Shown: positions 1-11,696 of the stretch, in pieces
How positions within the stretch are numbered: position 1 is the stretch's first letter
Layout of the letters: each line of letters starts with the position of its first letter
Assembly: GCA_016110215.1 (NCBI GenBank)
Contig: JADWQD010000008.1
Span: forward strand, 1-64,000
Direction of reading: 5' to 3'
Source of the DNA: Capronia americana
Lineage: Eukaryota > Ascomycota > Eurotiomycetes > Chaetothyriales > Herpotrichiellaceae
DNA: 64,000 nucleotides
The notes under the pieces: generated by a model
The model's input: the letters and a program-made list of their open reading frames with translations, nothing else
Databases searched by the model: none
What the model was told of the DNA's origin: nothing
Program-made: the position numbers and the translations under genes

Positions 1-969
1 TGGTTGTGCTGTTGGGGATGCAGCTGTGAACAGGTTTTGGTGGGGGTGACGTAAGGTGTGCCACTAATTTTGTCACCCGGCTTGCCGAGTAATGTTTAGG
101 GTGACATGAATTTCTTCAAATGACGCTTCGTAGATATGGAGTTATTATGTAATCATTACCTCGGTTAAGTTGCCGCATCCGTCAGCTCACTCCTTCCCCT
201 CTTGCGGAAACAAGTCAATGGATGAGCACGCGGCGTGCTTCTCCAGCTCGCCAACCGTTGTTCCCTTGGCGCACGTTCACGGGAATCTATTGAAGGTACC
301 TAAGTATGCATTAGAAGCCTCGCCGTAGGGGTTCTGATCCGGATGGAGCTATGATAGCCGACATCGTGCGGAAAAGGCGAATGAGAGCTGATTGAACACA
401 GGAAAGGTGAGCCGAGTCCGAAGAATGTGGTAGGCGGCATCGCACATAATCCAGCATCGTTGCGACAGGGTGCTTTGGCGTGCGATTTCTCTCTGCTACG
501 TTACCGACCGGGACCTACCCGCTTTTCAGCCTGATCGCAAAAGTTCCCATCAGCCCCTGTCCCTCCGACCTCGCCTTTGGTTCGCGGACGTTGCAAGAAG
601 GCAGAACTGATGGCCTCATGAGCAAATCGAGCGTCAACGCTGCTCCGAGTTCCTTGTTCGATTACCTTTCCTCGAGGTTTGGAAGAGGCCTCCCATCGGG
701 CTCCGGCTAACCACTGCATGTGGCTTGCATTGGCAGCATGCCCCCATTGGGTGACTCGTGAAGCTGCCCTGCAGATTGTCGCCTACTTGCAGAACCTTCC
801 CGATTGAGATGCTTTCCACCCTCCATCATGATCTGGTCCTGGAGGGGCCTTCAGCCTCATAACCCCTCTGTTCCATTGCGATGGAACGCTTCCATCTTCT
901 CTTCGGCCACTGCGTTCTTGTTTCCTTGAGCACGTTGACATCTCAAACAATAGATCAGATTTTCTAGCA
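1..969. other. Intergenic, no gene seen
   Basis: Only short overlapping open frames on both strands; none resembles a known family. It lies upstream of the first DUF3433 gene and may hold its promoter and 5' UTR. Confidence 0.5.
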
Positions 970-3424
970 TTGATGGAAGGGGCACGATTCGTATCGCCAG
1001 AATCACGGCCCGGCCCAGCTCCCTACCCGTCAGCTTCTTCCCTGGGGCGGCTGCCCGATTCCCAGCCCGGCAGCTCGTCGGATGTCCCCCTCTTGCCCAG
1101 CGACAACGATCTGACTGCGCCGGAAGTTGTGTCTCATTCCCGTCAAACCTTCACGAGAGACGGACCTCACTCACCCAGATATACGCCAGGTCAGTGTACT
1201 GTTGAGAGCCAGACTATGGACTAACTCGACAATTCCACAGTGAAATTCACAGCCTTCTCCGACACCAGTAATGCGCATGTCGCAAAATTAAACTTCTGGC
1301 CCCCCATCCTGAAATGGTACTCGACGCTTTTCCTGACAGCCTTGTATCTTGGGACGGCCATCGCAATTGTGGCACTCTGGCTCGCTGCAGGAACGAACGG
1401 GCAATACCACTTGTCGAGCGAAAATGTTCGCATGATATCACGCTACTTCCCGTCCGCTCTAGGCACTCTCAATGTTATTCTCTTCCGTCATCTGGTCCGC
1501 GAGTTTATCAGAATGAAACCATTCGTTGCAATGGCAGACCAGCCCGGGAAACCTAGCCCTGGACAGCGGCCGAGCAAAAGCGTCAGCGGAGCTTTCTTCC
1601 CATGGCAGGACTTTTCCGTCACGCGAGGACTGACATCGACCGTCTCTCTGCTATGCCAATTCATGGTCGGTTTCATTGTCAGCTTGAAGGTCGCGCTGCT
1701 TGCGAGCGGTCCTGCCCAAGATGGCGGTGTGGGCTGGACTTTGACAATCCGAGTATGGCCAGCATTCTTTCTGGTCATTGGGCATGTTGTCATGTCCGCC
1801 TACGTGCTCTGGGTCGCTTACCTGAACGCTGGAAAGTCGACTGGCCTCAGATGGGATCCCATTACTATTGCCGACTATTGCGCCCTGTTTGCCGAATGTA
1901 ATGTTGCAGCATACTTTTCGACACTCGAGCTGCTCCATAACCGTACTGCCAAGCACGTCTTATCGACGAATCATCTGTTTCGGCTGGGCTATTGGAAGAA
2001 AGAAGTTCCTGGATCGCCGGAGAGTATAGTGTACGGCATCGGCACAACTTACAGTGCGGCGGGTACGGTATGCAGTGTCCTCCTCATCAACATATACTTA
2101 CAGCTTCACAGAGCGTGGGTTGGATGTCTACAAGCCCAGCTTGTACGAACGGATGATGGGGTACAAGGAGGCTCCCAGCCCAGTCGACGACTGTGGGAAC
2201 TACCGAAACACCAATCTACCTACCCCTTGCAATCAGGGGACGTGGCCACGCTGTGAACACTATCCCTACCGACACAGTCCCGGTTGCGGAAAGGGTTGGA
2301 TTGTCTTCGCATGGCTCCTCGTTGTGGCCGCTCTTTGTCTGGCGATCTTTGGTCTTGTCAATGGCATCGTCTTCCAAGGGTTCCCTCTGCAAAAAGACTG
2401 GAGCCTTCCCTCAAACATGTCGGTCTCTGCCGGGCACCACACGATCGAGCTGCCACCCATTGACCCCACAGATCCGGAATCGCAGCTCGTTGCGTATGCT
2501 TTGGTATTCCGCTCAGCTCCTGTGTACGTGGCAGGAATGTTCACAGGTACCGTTGTCGAGTGGGTCGATCTGAACATGCGATTTATGCAACCCTTCATCA
2601 ACATGTTTGGTAAAGACGGCAATGCCGCGGACACTGTCTTACTCGCGTACATCACCACGTCGCCACTTCAAGTCCCGATAACAGCGATCGACAAGGGTCA
2701 TTACCGGGTTGCGGTATTCTCGACTCTGAACACTTTTTCACCGCTCTTCCCGATCTTTATCGGTGGGCTCTTGACGTTGACCGACGAACGTGCGACCAAC
2801 ACGGTTATGTTCAACTTTTCGCTGTCGGCATATATTGGCATCATGGTCTTCCTTTCGGCCTGGCTCTTGGCGATGCCTCTCGCATATCCTGTCCAGAAGC
2901 GACTTCTTCCTCGTCAATTTTATAGTATGGCTGATCTGATGGCAATGTGTCACAAGTCTACCTTCCTCCAACGACCATACCTCCACTTTGCAGACCCAAG
3001 GCGCACTCCATCGAAGGACGTCATGGAGGCTCGCATCCTCCTTTCCGGCGACAGGTTTGTGTTTGGTCACTACACAGACGATGAAGACAAGAAACACATT
3101 GGTTTCGATGTACACAGTACCGTAAATTTCGACACGGGCCGCATCGAATACACACGTCTTGTCGATGCCATCACGCCCGAAGGGAAGATGGTGAGCATAA
3201 GTCAAGCGGCCCGTAGGGCGACGACCTGGTTTGGCGATCCCGCTGGAAGCCCAATAAGCAGCAACGGTTTCATTGCCTGGCTCCGTCGGATGCTGCGCAA
3301 ACATCGCAAAGCCCAGGCAGAAACCGAGCTGGGGGCCATGCGTCCCGTGGCTAGTGCGACGGGATCCCGTCTAGAAGCGCAACAAGACGTTCGGCAGCGG
3401 GGCCAGTCGCACTCGCCTCCCTAG
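970..3424 (+). CDS. DUF3433 family multi-membrane protein (three exons)
   Basis: Predicted 784-residue integral membrane protein of unknown role. Exons 970-1189, 1241-2062 and 2112-3424 join in one frame (785 codons). Intron 1 is 51 bases with a CTAAC branch site and CACAG-type acceptor; intron 2 is 49 bases. The N-terminus is Pro/Ser-rich and polar. Membrane segments follow: one after the WPP motif near residue 95, others near 140, 205 and 235. A second half begins with the ERGLDVY motif, a Cys-rich loop and a further membrane span (WIVFAWLLVVAAL), and ends with two more spans and a basic tail. The pattern of paired hydrophobic segments and the ERGLDVY/YxPxLY signature are those of fungal DUF3433. 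Its neighbour at 4076 is from the same family. Function is not known for the family; family call is fairly secure, exon borders are inferred. Confidence 0.8.
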
Positions 3425-4075
3425 GTGCAACGACTACTTGAACATGGTGGACTGTACTGATGGAGTGAAACTGCTTTGCCAATTTGGACTGGAATAGATT
3501 GGAATTGGGATTCAAAGGCAGGTCGCCGAAGGTGTTCACTCATGACGGCCAGATTCATGCTGCGGTAGCTGAACACATTCGTATTATATCAGCATCCGAG
3601 TCACAAGATGTCAGCGTGCTTCAATACGGTGCTGTTTACATTCTCTAAATGGACGACCAATTAGCGTTGAACGAACTCAAGCCCACCGTCGCCGCTGTCA
3701 TTGTCGATTCAGGATGATTTCGAGGGCGGAGCAGTGGGAACTTGTTGTTGGGCTTGGCCACCCTAAAAATAAAGCCGAACTGCAACCTCAGGCCACCAAG
3801 GCTGCCTGTCGTCGCGCTCAGTCTTCGCCGGATCGTTGAAACTGTAACTTAGCGCAATCTGCGCAATCGACAGCGATCCAGTTCGTCCTTGATGCCATGG
3901 CCCGCCACAGGATTGTCGTGGGCAAGCAAAACCTTGCGCTCGTTTGCGTTTACAATCTTTCCCACAGCCACTCATTACGGACGAAGCCTACAGGCTCGTT
4001 TCTGCCCATTTCATATAATGCCCTCGAATCGACACAGATAACGGCGCCCCGTGACTCGTCCCTCAGCCGTCCTCG
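3425..4075. other. Intergenic between two DUF3433 genes
   Basis: About 650 bases with no convincing ORF. It should contain the 3' end of the first gene and the promoter of the second, both on +. Confidence 0.5.
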
Positions 4076-7000
4076 ATGATGGACCGCTTTCGCCTGGGAG
4101 GGTACTCGCGTCTCAACTTCAGCAACCCAAAGATAAAGCGGGACGATGGCGAAATCGAGTTGACCAGCTCTCCCAACCCGCAAGCATTTTCCCACCATGA
4201 GCCCTCCCCGAACGCGCCACTTTTCGTCCCCCCGGAAATTATACGGTCTGAAGAGAAGGAACAAAGCGTAAACACACATTGGGACCCTTTCTTCTTGAGG
4301 AGTTGGGTATTGATCGCATTTGCTGTGTTCTTCGCTGCAGTCATTGCGGCACTACAGGTAGTCTACAGCTTCTCGCAGAGCCATCATGGGATCGCGACGA
4401 GCAGTGACGAGGACCACTACTTATGGACGTACGGCCCCACGGCTGTCTTTGTGATCGTGACGGTCCTCTGGCGCCAGGTCGACTATGCCGCCAAATCAAT
4501 CCAGCCGTGGGCGAACATGGCCATGAGGCCTCAGCCAGCCAAGAACAGCCTTCTTCTGGATTATGTGACTCCGCTTCAGATCTTGTCGTTTTGGAGGTCC
4601 CTGAAGAGGCGCCATTTCACCGTCTCTATTGGCATCGGCGTTTTCGTTCTTATCAAGGTCATCACGGTGCTCAGCACCGGCATATTCAGCTTGCAGACCG
4701 TGCAAAGGCACGATGTGCCAACTTCAATGGCATTAAACAACACGTTTGCTGCCTCGAACTTTCAGCATGCGGCAGCCGTGGATTCGAGGGCAGCTTTCGT
4801 GGCGTACGGCCACAAGCAGTACAATATCAGTCTGCCGATAGGCAGCACGGATCGGTATGCTGTGCAGGGGTTCGCTCCAAGCGATGGGATCGTCAACGGC
4901 AGCTTGACATATTCTGCACCGGTCGAAGTGTTCAGCGCCGGTCTTTCGTCGTGTGAGACGGGCAAAATCAATTACACTACGTCTTTTGATCGAAGCAGTA
5001 CCGCACCAGTGGCCGCCTACTATAACACTACCGTGACGCTTCCTGACTGTCAAATCGTTGGCGCATACCTTGATGCTCCGGATTGGTATTACCAACAGAA
5101 CGACACCGCTCACCGCTTTGGCTACAGAGCGTCTTTACAGAATGTGACTTGTGTGAATCTTGCACCAAATGACCCTACAAGATTTCGGTACATGATCGCG
5201 ACCGCCTATTCAGAGGGTACGGGCCAAGACGACCATACAATGCTCAATTCTTCCAATATTGTTTGCATTCCATCCTACTCGGTGCAGTCGGCCATGGTTA
5301 CACTCGACACCCGAGGCAATGTGCAGTCTGTCAATGTGACGGGAAATGCCCGTGAGCTCGATGGACTCAGCGCTGTTGATATTGCCGATGGCGTCTTCTC
5401 AACTAGCCAGCAGGCATCTTCAATCTCCGACTATTCGGCGTCCAGCATCGTACTAGATGTCTTCACGACCATGATGCAGCAGGAGACGGCCGACTTCAAT
5501 GCGAAAGATCTTCTTGATCCGGCGTACTTGAACCGTACTGGAAATCAGGTCTACGGGAAGGTTGCAGCGCAAGTCGCAACCTTGTATCTGCTTTCGGATA
5601 GCACGAAAGATCCGCAGGCGGTCGTCGAAGGCACCGTCTCCAAAGACGAAAGCCGACTGGTTGCTCGGCAAACGCCGATCAGAATCATGCAAGCTGTCGC
5701 TGCTGTCATGCTTCTGCTTGTTGTGATCATGTTGTTCATTCGACCACGAGGGGTTGTGCCAAGGAGTGTCGATTCCATTGCAGCGGTTGCGGCAATTCTT
5801 GCTCGGAGTCCTGCACTGGAAGCTCGTCTTCGAGGCACTGGACACAAGACCTTGGATGAGCTCCGCGAAATCCTCGCTCCTCACAAATACCAGACGAACA
5901 CCGGGTATGAGGATGGAGCCCGCAGTTTCTCGATTCGCACACTCAGCAGCACTGGAACCGAGCTGGCCAAAGTCTCTAACCAGGACGACTCAATTATCCC
6001 GAAGATCAAATGGATTAAGCCGTTCATTCTACGCCGGATCGGCATATCGCTCACCATTCTGGCCTCTATCGCCGCGATCATTGCTCTCGAGGTTCTCTTG
6101 TCGCAGTCCCAAAAGCACAACGGCCTTGGCAGCGTAGACGACGGCAGTGCGACCAGGTACTCGTGGCTCTACGTGCCAGTCTTGGTCTTCCTCCTGTTGG
6201 CCACCTTGTTCAACATCATGGACTTCGAGGTCGAATTTACCGAGTCTTTCCATGCTCTGGCGAAAGCTGACTGCGATGCGACATCCTCCATGCTCTGGTA
6301 TCCGTTGCGACACGTGTCCATACACGCCACCTACAGTGGTCTGAAACACAGCAGGTTTGCCTTGACCGCAGCGTCAGTCTCTGCTATTCTAGCACCCCTC
6401 CTGACCATTGTTGTGTCCGGTCTCTTCACCACCAAACCTACAATCCAAGGGATACCGGTGTCGGTCAATGCATTGGACTGGTTCAACACCACGACTTTGG
6501 CAGACACGTCCACGAACATCCCACTCCTCGTTATCGAAGGCAACATGTCATATCCTCAATGGACCTATTCGGAACTGGCAGTTCCCAAACTGAACCTCGT
6601 TGGCGACAATGTAGATGCGCTGCTTGTCCAAGGTGGCTCCCTCTCGGTTGATACCCCTGCAATCCGAGGAGGTGTCAAGTGTAACGTGATTCCTCAAGAC
6701 CGCATCATCAACACCACCATCTCGGGGGGTTACATCACCTCGAACATTAGTACGCCGGATGGTTGTGGGAACTCGGCATTTGGAGATGGACCTAATCTTT
6801 GGCTCGGCAACACCAACCAAGTACCTGTCAATGCCTCGGGGTACTTTGGTTCTTCTCTCGTACTTGGCTTCCTCGAAAATTGCCCCACGCTTGCATTGTA
6901 CTACGGCCATGTCGCCAATAACGAGATTGACAACTTCACCGCAGTGCTATGCACGCAATACTTGGAGCGAGTCCAGGCCAATGTGACCTTTGATCTCCCG

Positions 7001-7780
7001 GGCTACTCCATCCCTACCGAGCCGACGACGTATGAAAACTCGGCTGTCAACTTTTCCAGTTTCTACACCGGGTTCCCCACCCTGCAGGTCTTGAACGTCA
7101 CATCCGCCGACGACGAGCTGGACGACACTTTCAATGCTATGGTGTATGGCAAGGACGGCGTCCCGACGAACGAACTCCTGAACGACACCACTCTTATTGA
7201 ATCATACACGCACTTGTACCGACAGTACATGGCACAAGTCGTCAGCATCTACCTTCGAGCGGATTTCTCCACTCTTTCAAACAACGCGACTGAAACGGTC
7301 GTCAACCCTTTACAGGCGAGCTACACGAACCCCCATCATTACAGGCTGAAACAATCGCCATTGTCAACTCATCTGCTGGCGGGCGTTGTCGGGGCCTTGT
7401 TGGTTTGTGCCCTGGTCGTCTTCATCACGATTGATATGCGCAACGTCTTGCCTAAGCCCATCGGGAGCATCGCCGCAGTGGCAAGCTTGCTGGCCGGCTC
7501 CCGCATTGTCGACCCAAGATTCGGCATGGTTCCCCCGGGATCCGAATTCTGGTCAGATGAGGAATGGGAGAAGAATGGCGTGTGGCAAAGTGAGATGTTC
7601 CGCATGGGATGGTGGGACAAATTCCAGGAACCGGCCGACACCTGGAGGAGCCAAGGAGGCAACCCGACCACAAAGTCACCGAGAATTGGCGAGGACCAGC
7701 TGCGTTCATCCGGCGACGGGGAAAGGTTTGAGCTCCCTGGATCTTTCCGGATTGACGCCCGACCCAAAATAATGACATGA
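4076..7780 (+). CDS. Large DUF3433 protein, internally duplicated
   Basis: Single-exon gene for 1234 residues. It carries two copies of a DUF3433-type unit. Each copy has a cytosolic lead, an N-terminal membrane span (about residues 75-97 and 650-672), a second pair of spans, a long extracellular-looking loop rich in N-x-S/T sites and Cys, and a closing span (about 542-562 and 1115-1140). A short cytosolic motif follows each copy: VDSIAAVAAILARSP in the first and IGSIAAVASLLAGSR in the second, which is direct evidence of duplication. The C-terminal tail is polar. The start was chosen at the first of two adjacent Met codons. Such proteins are common in filamentous ascomycetes but have no assigned function; a cell-surface or endomembrane role is inferred only from topology. 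Confidence 0.88.
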   Translation: MMDRFRLGGYSRLNFSNPKIKRDDGEIELTSSPNPQAFSHHEPSPNAPLFVPPEIIRSEEKEQSVNTHWDPFFLRSWVLIAFAVFFAAVIAALQVVYSFSQSHHGIATSSDEDHYLWTYGPTAVFVIVTVLWRQVDYAAKSIQPWANMAMRPQPAKNSLLLDYVTPLQILSFWRSLKRRHFTVSIGIGVFVLIKVITVLSTGIFSLQTVQRHDVPTSMALNNTFAASNFQHAAAVDSRAAFVAYGHKQYNISLPIGSTDRYAVQGFAPSDGIVNGSLTYSAPVEVFSAGLSSCETGKINYTTSFDRSSTAPVAAYYNTTVTLPDCQIVGAYLDAPDWYYQQNDTAHRFGYRASLQNVTCVNLAPNDPTRFRYMIATAYSEGTGQDDHTMLNSSNIVCIPSYSVQSAMVTLDTRGNVQSVNVTGNARELDGLSAVDIADGVFSTSQQASSISDYSASSIVLDVFTTMMQQETADFNAKDLLDPAYLNRTGNQVYGKVAAQVATLYLLSDSTKDPQAVVEGTVSKDESRLVARQTPIRIMQAVAAVMLLLVVIMLFIRPRGVVPRSVDSIAAVAAILARSPALEARLRGTGHKTLDELREILAPHKYQTNTGYEDGARSFSIRTLSSTGTELAKVSNQDDSIIPKIKWIKPFILRRIGISLTILASIAAIIALEVLLSQSQKHNGLGSVDDGSATRYSWLYVPVLVFLLLATLFNIMDFEVEFTESFHALAKADCDATSSMLWYPLRHVSIHATYSGLKHSRFALTAASVSAILAPLLTIVVSGLFTTKPTIQGIPVSVNALDWFNTTTLADTSTNIPLLVIEGNMSYPQWTYSELAVPKLNLVGDNVDALLVQGGSLSVDTPAIRGGVKCNVIPQDRIINTTISGGYITSNISTPDGCGNSAFGDGPNLWLGNTNQVPVNASGYFGSSLVLGFLENCPTLALYYGHVANNEIDNFTAVLCTQYLERVQANVTFDLPGYSIPTEPTTYENSAVNFSSFYTGFPTLQVLNVTSADDELDDTFNAMVYGKDGVPTNELLNDTTLIESYTHLYRQYMAQVVSIYLRADFSTLSNNATETVVNPLQASYTNPHHYRLKQSPLSTHLLAGVVGALLVCALVVFITIDMRNVLPKPIGSIAAVASLLAGSRIVDPRFGMVPPGSEFWSDEEWEKNGVWQSEMFRMGWWDKFQEPADTWRSQGGNPTTKSPRIGEDQLRSSGDGERFELPGSFRIDARPKIMT

Positions 7781-7824
7781 AGATGAAATGAAATGATTTA
7801 GTGTAGAACAGATAGCAAAGAGTG

Positions 7825-7868
7825 TGTACATATTCAACATGTTCGTTGTACATATTCAACATGTTCGT
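7825..7868 (+). repeat. Perfect 22-bp tandem duplication with Pumilio-type sites
   Basis: Two identical 22-base units, 7825-7846 and 7847-7868, 45 bases after the stop codon of the DUF3433 gene. Each starts with TGTACATA (7825-7832 and 7847-7854), which in the + transcript is UGUACAUA, matching the Puf-family consensus UGUANAUA. Position in the likely 3' UTR makes post-transcriptional control plausible; binding is inferred. Confidence 0.6.
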
Positions 7869-8249
7869 TGACTATTTCGTGTCTTTGTTCCTTATCGTCT
7901 TCGTGATCGAATCGGCGCTGTCGGTGGGCAAGCGTCGGAAACGGAAATCATCTGCTCGGTACATAACGTATCAGATGATACAGTAGGAGGCTGAGGAAGG
8001 TCAACAAGTGTTGCCCGTGGCGAGCCGGGTAAAGAACCGGCTTTGACAAATGCAACGATGGTCAAATAATCATTCACTGCTGCTGACGACCACTCTTGCC
8101 TATTGCGCTTCGGGCTGCTAGAGTCAAGAGTACCGTAGGTAAGATTGGTACTTGTGTGTAGACGAGTCAGTCGGAGCTGTCGGTTGTCCATCGAGCTTGG
8201 CGCCACAAGTGTCAGTACATCTTAGGCCGGGCCTTCATCTGCTCTTCAG

Positions 8250-8279
8250 CACACACACACACACACACACATACACACA
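8250..8279. repeat. (CA)n microsatellite
   Basis: About 30 bases of nearly pure CA dinucleotide repeat with one T interruption, in the intergenic stretch between convergent genes. Confidence 0.9.
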
Positions 8280-8407
8280 AAGAAATGATTTATGAATGAA
8301 CAACTGCAATTGACACTGTTAGTTCGAACACCGGTGCCTGACTAATCGGACATGCGGCCGAGATAGAACAAGATCAACCACGAAACAGAAAAAAACCCCG
8401 TTTCAGT

Positions 8408-10209
8408 TCATGCTTCCATCTCCCTGAGAGCTTCAATCGGCTGTCGTCGGTGCACAGGGTGGCCGGGCAGTTCGCCTGGTTTGACTTCGAGTTCCGACGG
8501 GTCTTTCTGCTTTGGTTTTTCCTTTATCCTGGTCGTTCCGTCATCGAGGGGGGGTTGTTGCTTTGCAATCCTTCGACGACGGCGCTGGACGAAATAGCAA
8601 ATGAGGATGGAGGCAAGAATAAGCACCACTCCTCCCAAGACGCCTCCTACTATTGCGGCTGTGTTGTTAGTGGAAGATGAACCCGACGACTTGGGTGTTG
8701 AACCTGCGGCGGCCGAGGCGGTCGAAGAGGTCGAGACGGTTGATGTAGAGGTGGAGCGAGTGCTTGTGGACGTGGAGCGAGTGCCTGTGGACGTGGGCCG
8801 TCCCTGGCTTTCTTGTCTGGCAAATATTGTGGCAAGGGCTGCATCGTCCCATTCTGGGGTGCTCGGACTGTGCAAAAGCAGATTAGTTTAGGACACACTC
8901 CCAAAGACAGAGAGGTGGGACCGCTGGCTGAGATCTGACCTCGAAGTATAGAGGGCCTTGACCATCTCTGGAGGCTCATAGGGCTTGGCATCGGGATCAT
9001 AGCTATCCTTCCACTGTAACAAGGTCATATCAAAAATGCCAATTCCATTGTTCCACACATCAGATGGCGGCGCGCTGCGGTCCCCAGTGTCCGGGTCTAT
9101 ATCGATTTCTTGGCCTCCGAATGACAAGAGCTGCCTGTTGCCGACGAGGGAGCAGGCGTGGCCGACTCGCGCTCTGGAACTAATGACCGGGGAGTTCAAC
9201 CAGGTAAATGATGGCAGGCTCAGGATCCGGACGGTACCACCCTGGGTGGAAGATGTTGGATCTCCTTCGAATGCGCCATACATGAAGCTGGCGCCCCAAA
9301 GTTAGTGTACTGATTTTCAGGCGACGAGAGCACGCTTACATTTCCCAGCTGCTGTTGTCCGGTGCCGGCACCCCTACAACACAAGGGCTGGATTGCAGTG
9401 AGGGGATATCGCCCCGAGCAGTCTGTTCGTACCAGGCCTTGTTCCCAACGTCGTAGATCTTGATGGTCCCAAAGTCTATGAGTTTGCCGTACCGGTCCGT
9501 CTGATTGTTCAATTGCCAGAATGCCATGAGGAGCACAAGCCCTTTGGAGCCAAATATGGGCACAAACGTGGCACTGCCGTAAGCCGTGAGACCCAGAGCC
9601 TCGGACGAAGTATTTGTCCAGGAATTCTCAATCGCGTTGTAGGTCGTGATCCCTTCGACATTTAAAGATGGGGTTTCGTAAGTCCCTCCTATGCTGAATA
9701 GGTCCGTTCCTGTCGCAGTCCATGCCGAGCCCAACGGGGCTAGTTGCGAAACGAAGTGCGTAGGGGACGTCGTCGGAAGTTCGGTCCACGAGCCTCCTCC
9801 TTTACCGTCGGGCGACAACGTCCAGATCGATGTGATCGGCATTACTGCCTCGAGAAAGTCATTCTGACTAGCTGCGTGATTTACCGGCCATATGTAGATG
9901 AGATCCGTGACAGGGCTGTAAGACATCAAAGGATAGATGAGTCGTGAGGAGAATGTCCAAGGCACTGGTTCGGCCACGGTCAATTGCACGGTCCCGTTGT
10001 TCCATGGCTGGGACACGTCGATTGCAACAGTGCTCGTGACTGGTTTGACAGCTGAGTAAGTTCGCCTTCGAGCACTCATTAAACATCCACGTACAGTTCC
10101 AGTTGAGAAACATGTAATCCCATCCTATTGTATAAAGGAAGTTGCCGGCCAAGACTCCTGGTCCACTCGTCAGAGCTCTGCACAATCCAACCAGTGGCAG
10201 CATGGAGAT
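8408..10209 (-). CDS. Kelch-repeat membrane protein (5' end unresolved)
   Basis: Four exons are supported on the minus strand: 10209-10095, 10051-9340, 9287-8940 and 8867-8408. Three short introns close the frame. The product has beta-propeller kelch-like repeats (blocks such as DLFSIGG, HACSLVGNRQLLSFGG and IYDVGNKAWYEQ). A Ser/Thr-rich stalk and one membrane span follow (AAIVGGVLGGVVLILASIL). The span precedes an Arg-rich stop-transfer sequence and a cytosolic tail. This architecture (signal peptide, extracellular kelch, stalk, single span) is a common fungal surface protein. No signal peptide or start Met could be tied to the first supported exon. One or more 5' exons probably lie between 10210 and about 10800, so the gene is reported 5'-partial. 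Ligand and role are unknown. Confidence 0.75.
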
Positions 10210-11696
10210 CTAATATAACGTCCAGCCTAAGAAAGGAGGGTGGGAGGAAATATACCACTTCCAGACAGTCCCCAGCTAAAGTTACCGGGGCTCTGAAACG
10301 GGGTCGACATGTTGTGCACGGGGGTGGAGATGAGAGGTTGTGAATGATTTTCCGACCACCGCCCTTCTCACAACCCATCGAACAATCTTCGCAGATCCAC
10401 TGGACTTTGTACGATTCCGCTGTGACTAGCAACTCGCCATCTGTGGGGACAAGGAGGCTATGATTGCAAACTGGGAGGTATAAGATACTGCTCGGCCAAT
10501 TGCGCATTGTCGAGGAAGTCAAAATAGAGGAGAGATGCCATTGCAACCTCGCGAACAACCAAGCAACCCACGTGAAGTAGCCGTGCGGAACCGGCGGCAT
10601 GGCATGCAACGATAGGCAGCATGTCCTGTCTGAGGATAGCTTTGGAACTGGCGTTGCGATTGATGCTGTTGCCGAGATGTCTCCAAGAAAAGGCAGCTGC
10701 AAGTTGCGCCCGATACAGCGCACAGGAAACGGACCGGGAATCGCCCGCAAGCGAAGAAAGAGCTGCCTAACAAAGAGCGTTAAAAGACTGCTCCAGCCTC
10801 CAGGAAGGCTAGGGAGTACCCAATTCAGGCATCAATCCAGGGGCAGGCGTGAACACTGAAAGAATGTTCTCTACCGCGTATGGAATATCAACAGTGATCC
10901 ACCCGCCAGGCTGTTGCTGATGATCGGCTCGGGCCGATTTGTACACGATCCAGCACTTGGAAGAAGTCCCTTTGTAAGACAATAGACGGATATGCATCTG
11001 TCATGCCAAAAGCTTCTAGGTTAGTATAGTGGACAAGAGAGAGGAGCCGGAGATATAAATCATCGTGAAGTGGAGAGCGAAAGAGATATTTACCAAACGT
11101 GCCCAGCGTTAGACCCCAGATTACTCGGTAGGGGTCTGACACTGGGGGGTTTGTTGCGATCTTCATGATTACCTCTCCTTCTTCCAGATTCCTGATATCT
11201 CGTCACAAGACATTTCTATCTATATCCTTAAACTGACCGCACGTTTTCTGATCTATGAAGCCTTCTAGGTGTAGACGTAGTAAACCGAGGGTCTTATCAA
11301 TGTTTAGTTTACCATCATCAGAGTCCCTGTACTGGAATTAGCAACCCCGAGAGCGTCACTAGCAATTTCAACCGAATGAAAAGCGTTGGATGGCCTTGCC
11401 CATTCGCTTTGGGCTGCTGTAGCAAGAGAACAAGATCAGTCGGAGTTGTCCATCGAGCTTGGCTTTGGTCCCCTGAGCGCGACGTGGCACTACTGTCGAT
11501 ATCTGGAGTGCGGAGATCCGCAACCAACGTCCCCTTGATGCGAAGGGCGTGCGTGGATGATTTGTGTCGCTCAGAGATAGACCTGGCTCAAAGTATATGT
11601 ATCCTCTCGAATGTGCACGGCTGTAGCTTGTGTCTGTGGACTCAAATACCGCCGTCCTCGGATATTCCGGTTCAACCGCAGAGATACAGTATCATC
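10210..11696. other. Unresolved 5' region and promoter
   Basis: Probably holds the missing 5' exon(s) of the kelch gene (-) and the promoter of the oxidase gene (+). A weak 92-codon minus-strand frame at 10888-11166 starts with ATG and contains a possible intron, but resembles nothing recognised. I cannot assign a gene with confidence. Confidence 0.4.

Larger units (their letters stand above)
7781..8407. other. Intergenic between convergent genes
   Basis: Holds the tandem duplication at 7825-7868 and a CA dinucleotide run at 8250-8279. No gene is seen. The flanking genes point at each other, so both 3' UTRs lie here. Confidence 0.5.

Noticed and set aside
10210..10750. Long minus-strand frame as 5' part of the kelch gene
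   Set aside because: Contains no kelch-like blocks or clear signal peptide; only one junction fits the frame, so it was left unassigned.
10888..11166. Possible small two-exon minus-strand gene
   Set aside because: ATG and a fair intron with ACTAAC exist, but two reading choices are equally good and neither resembles a family.
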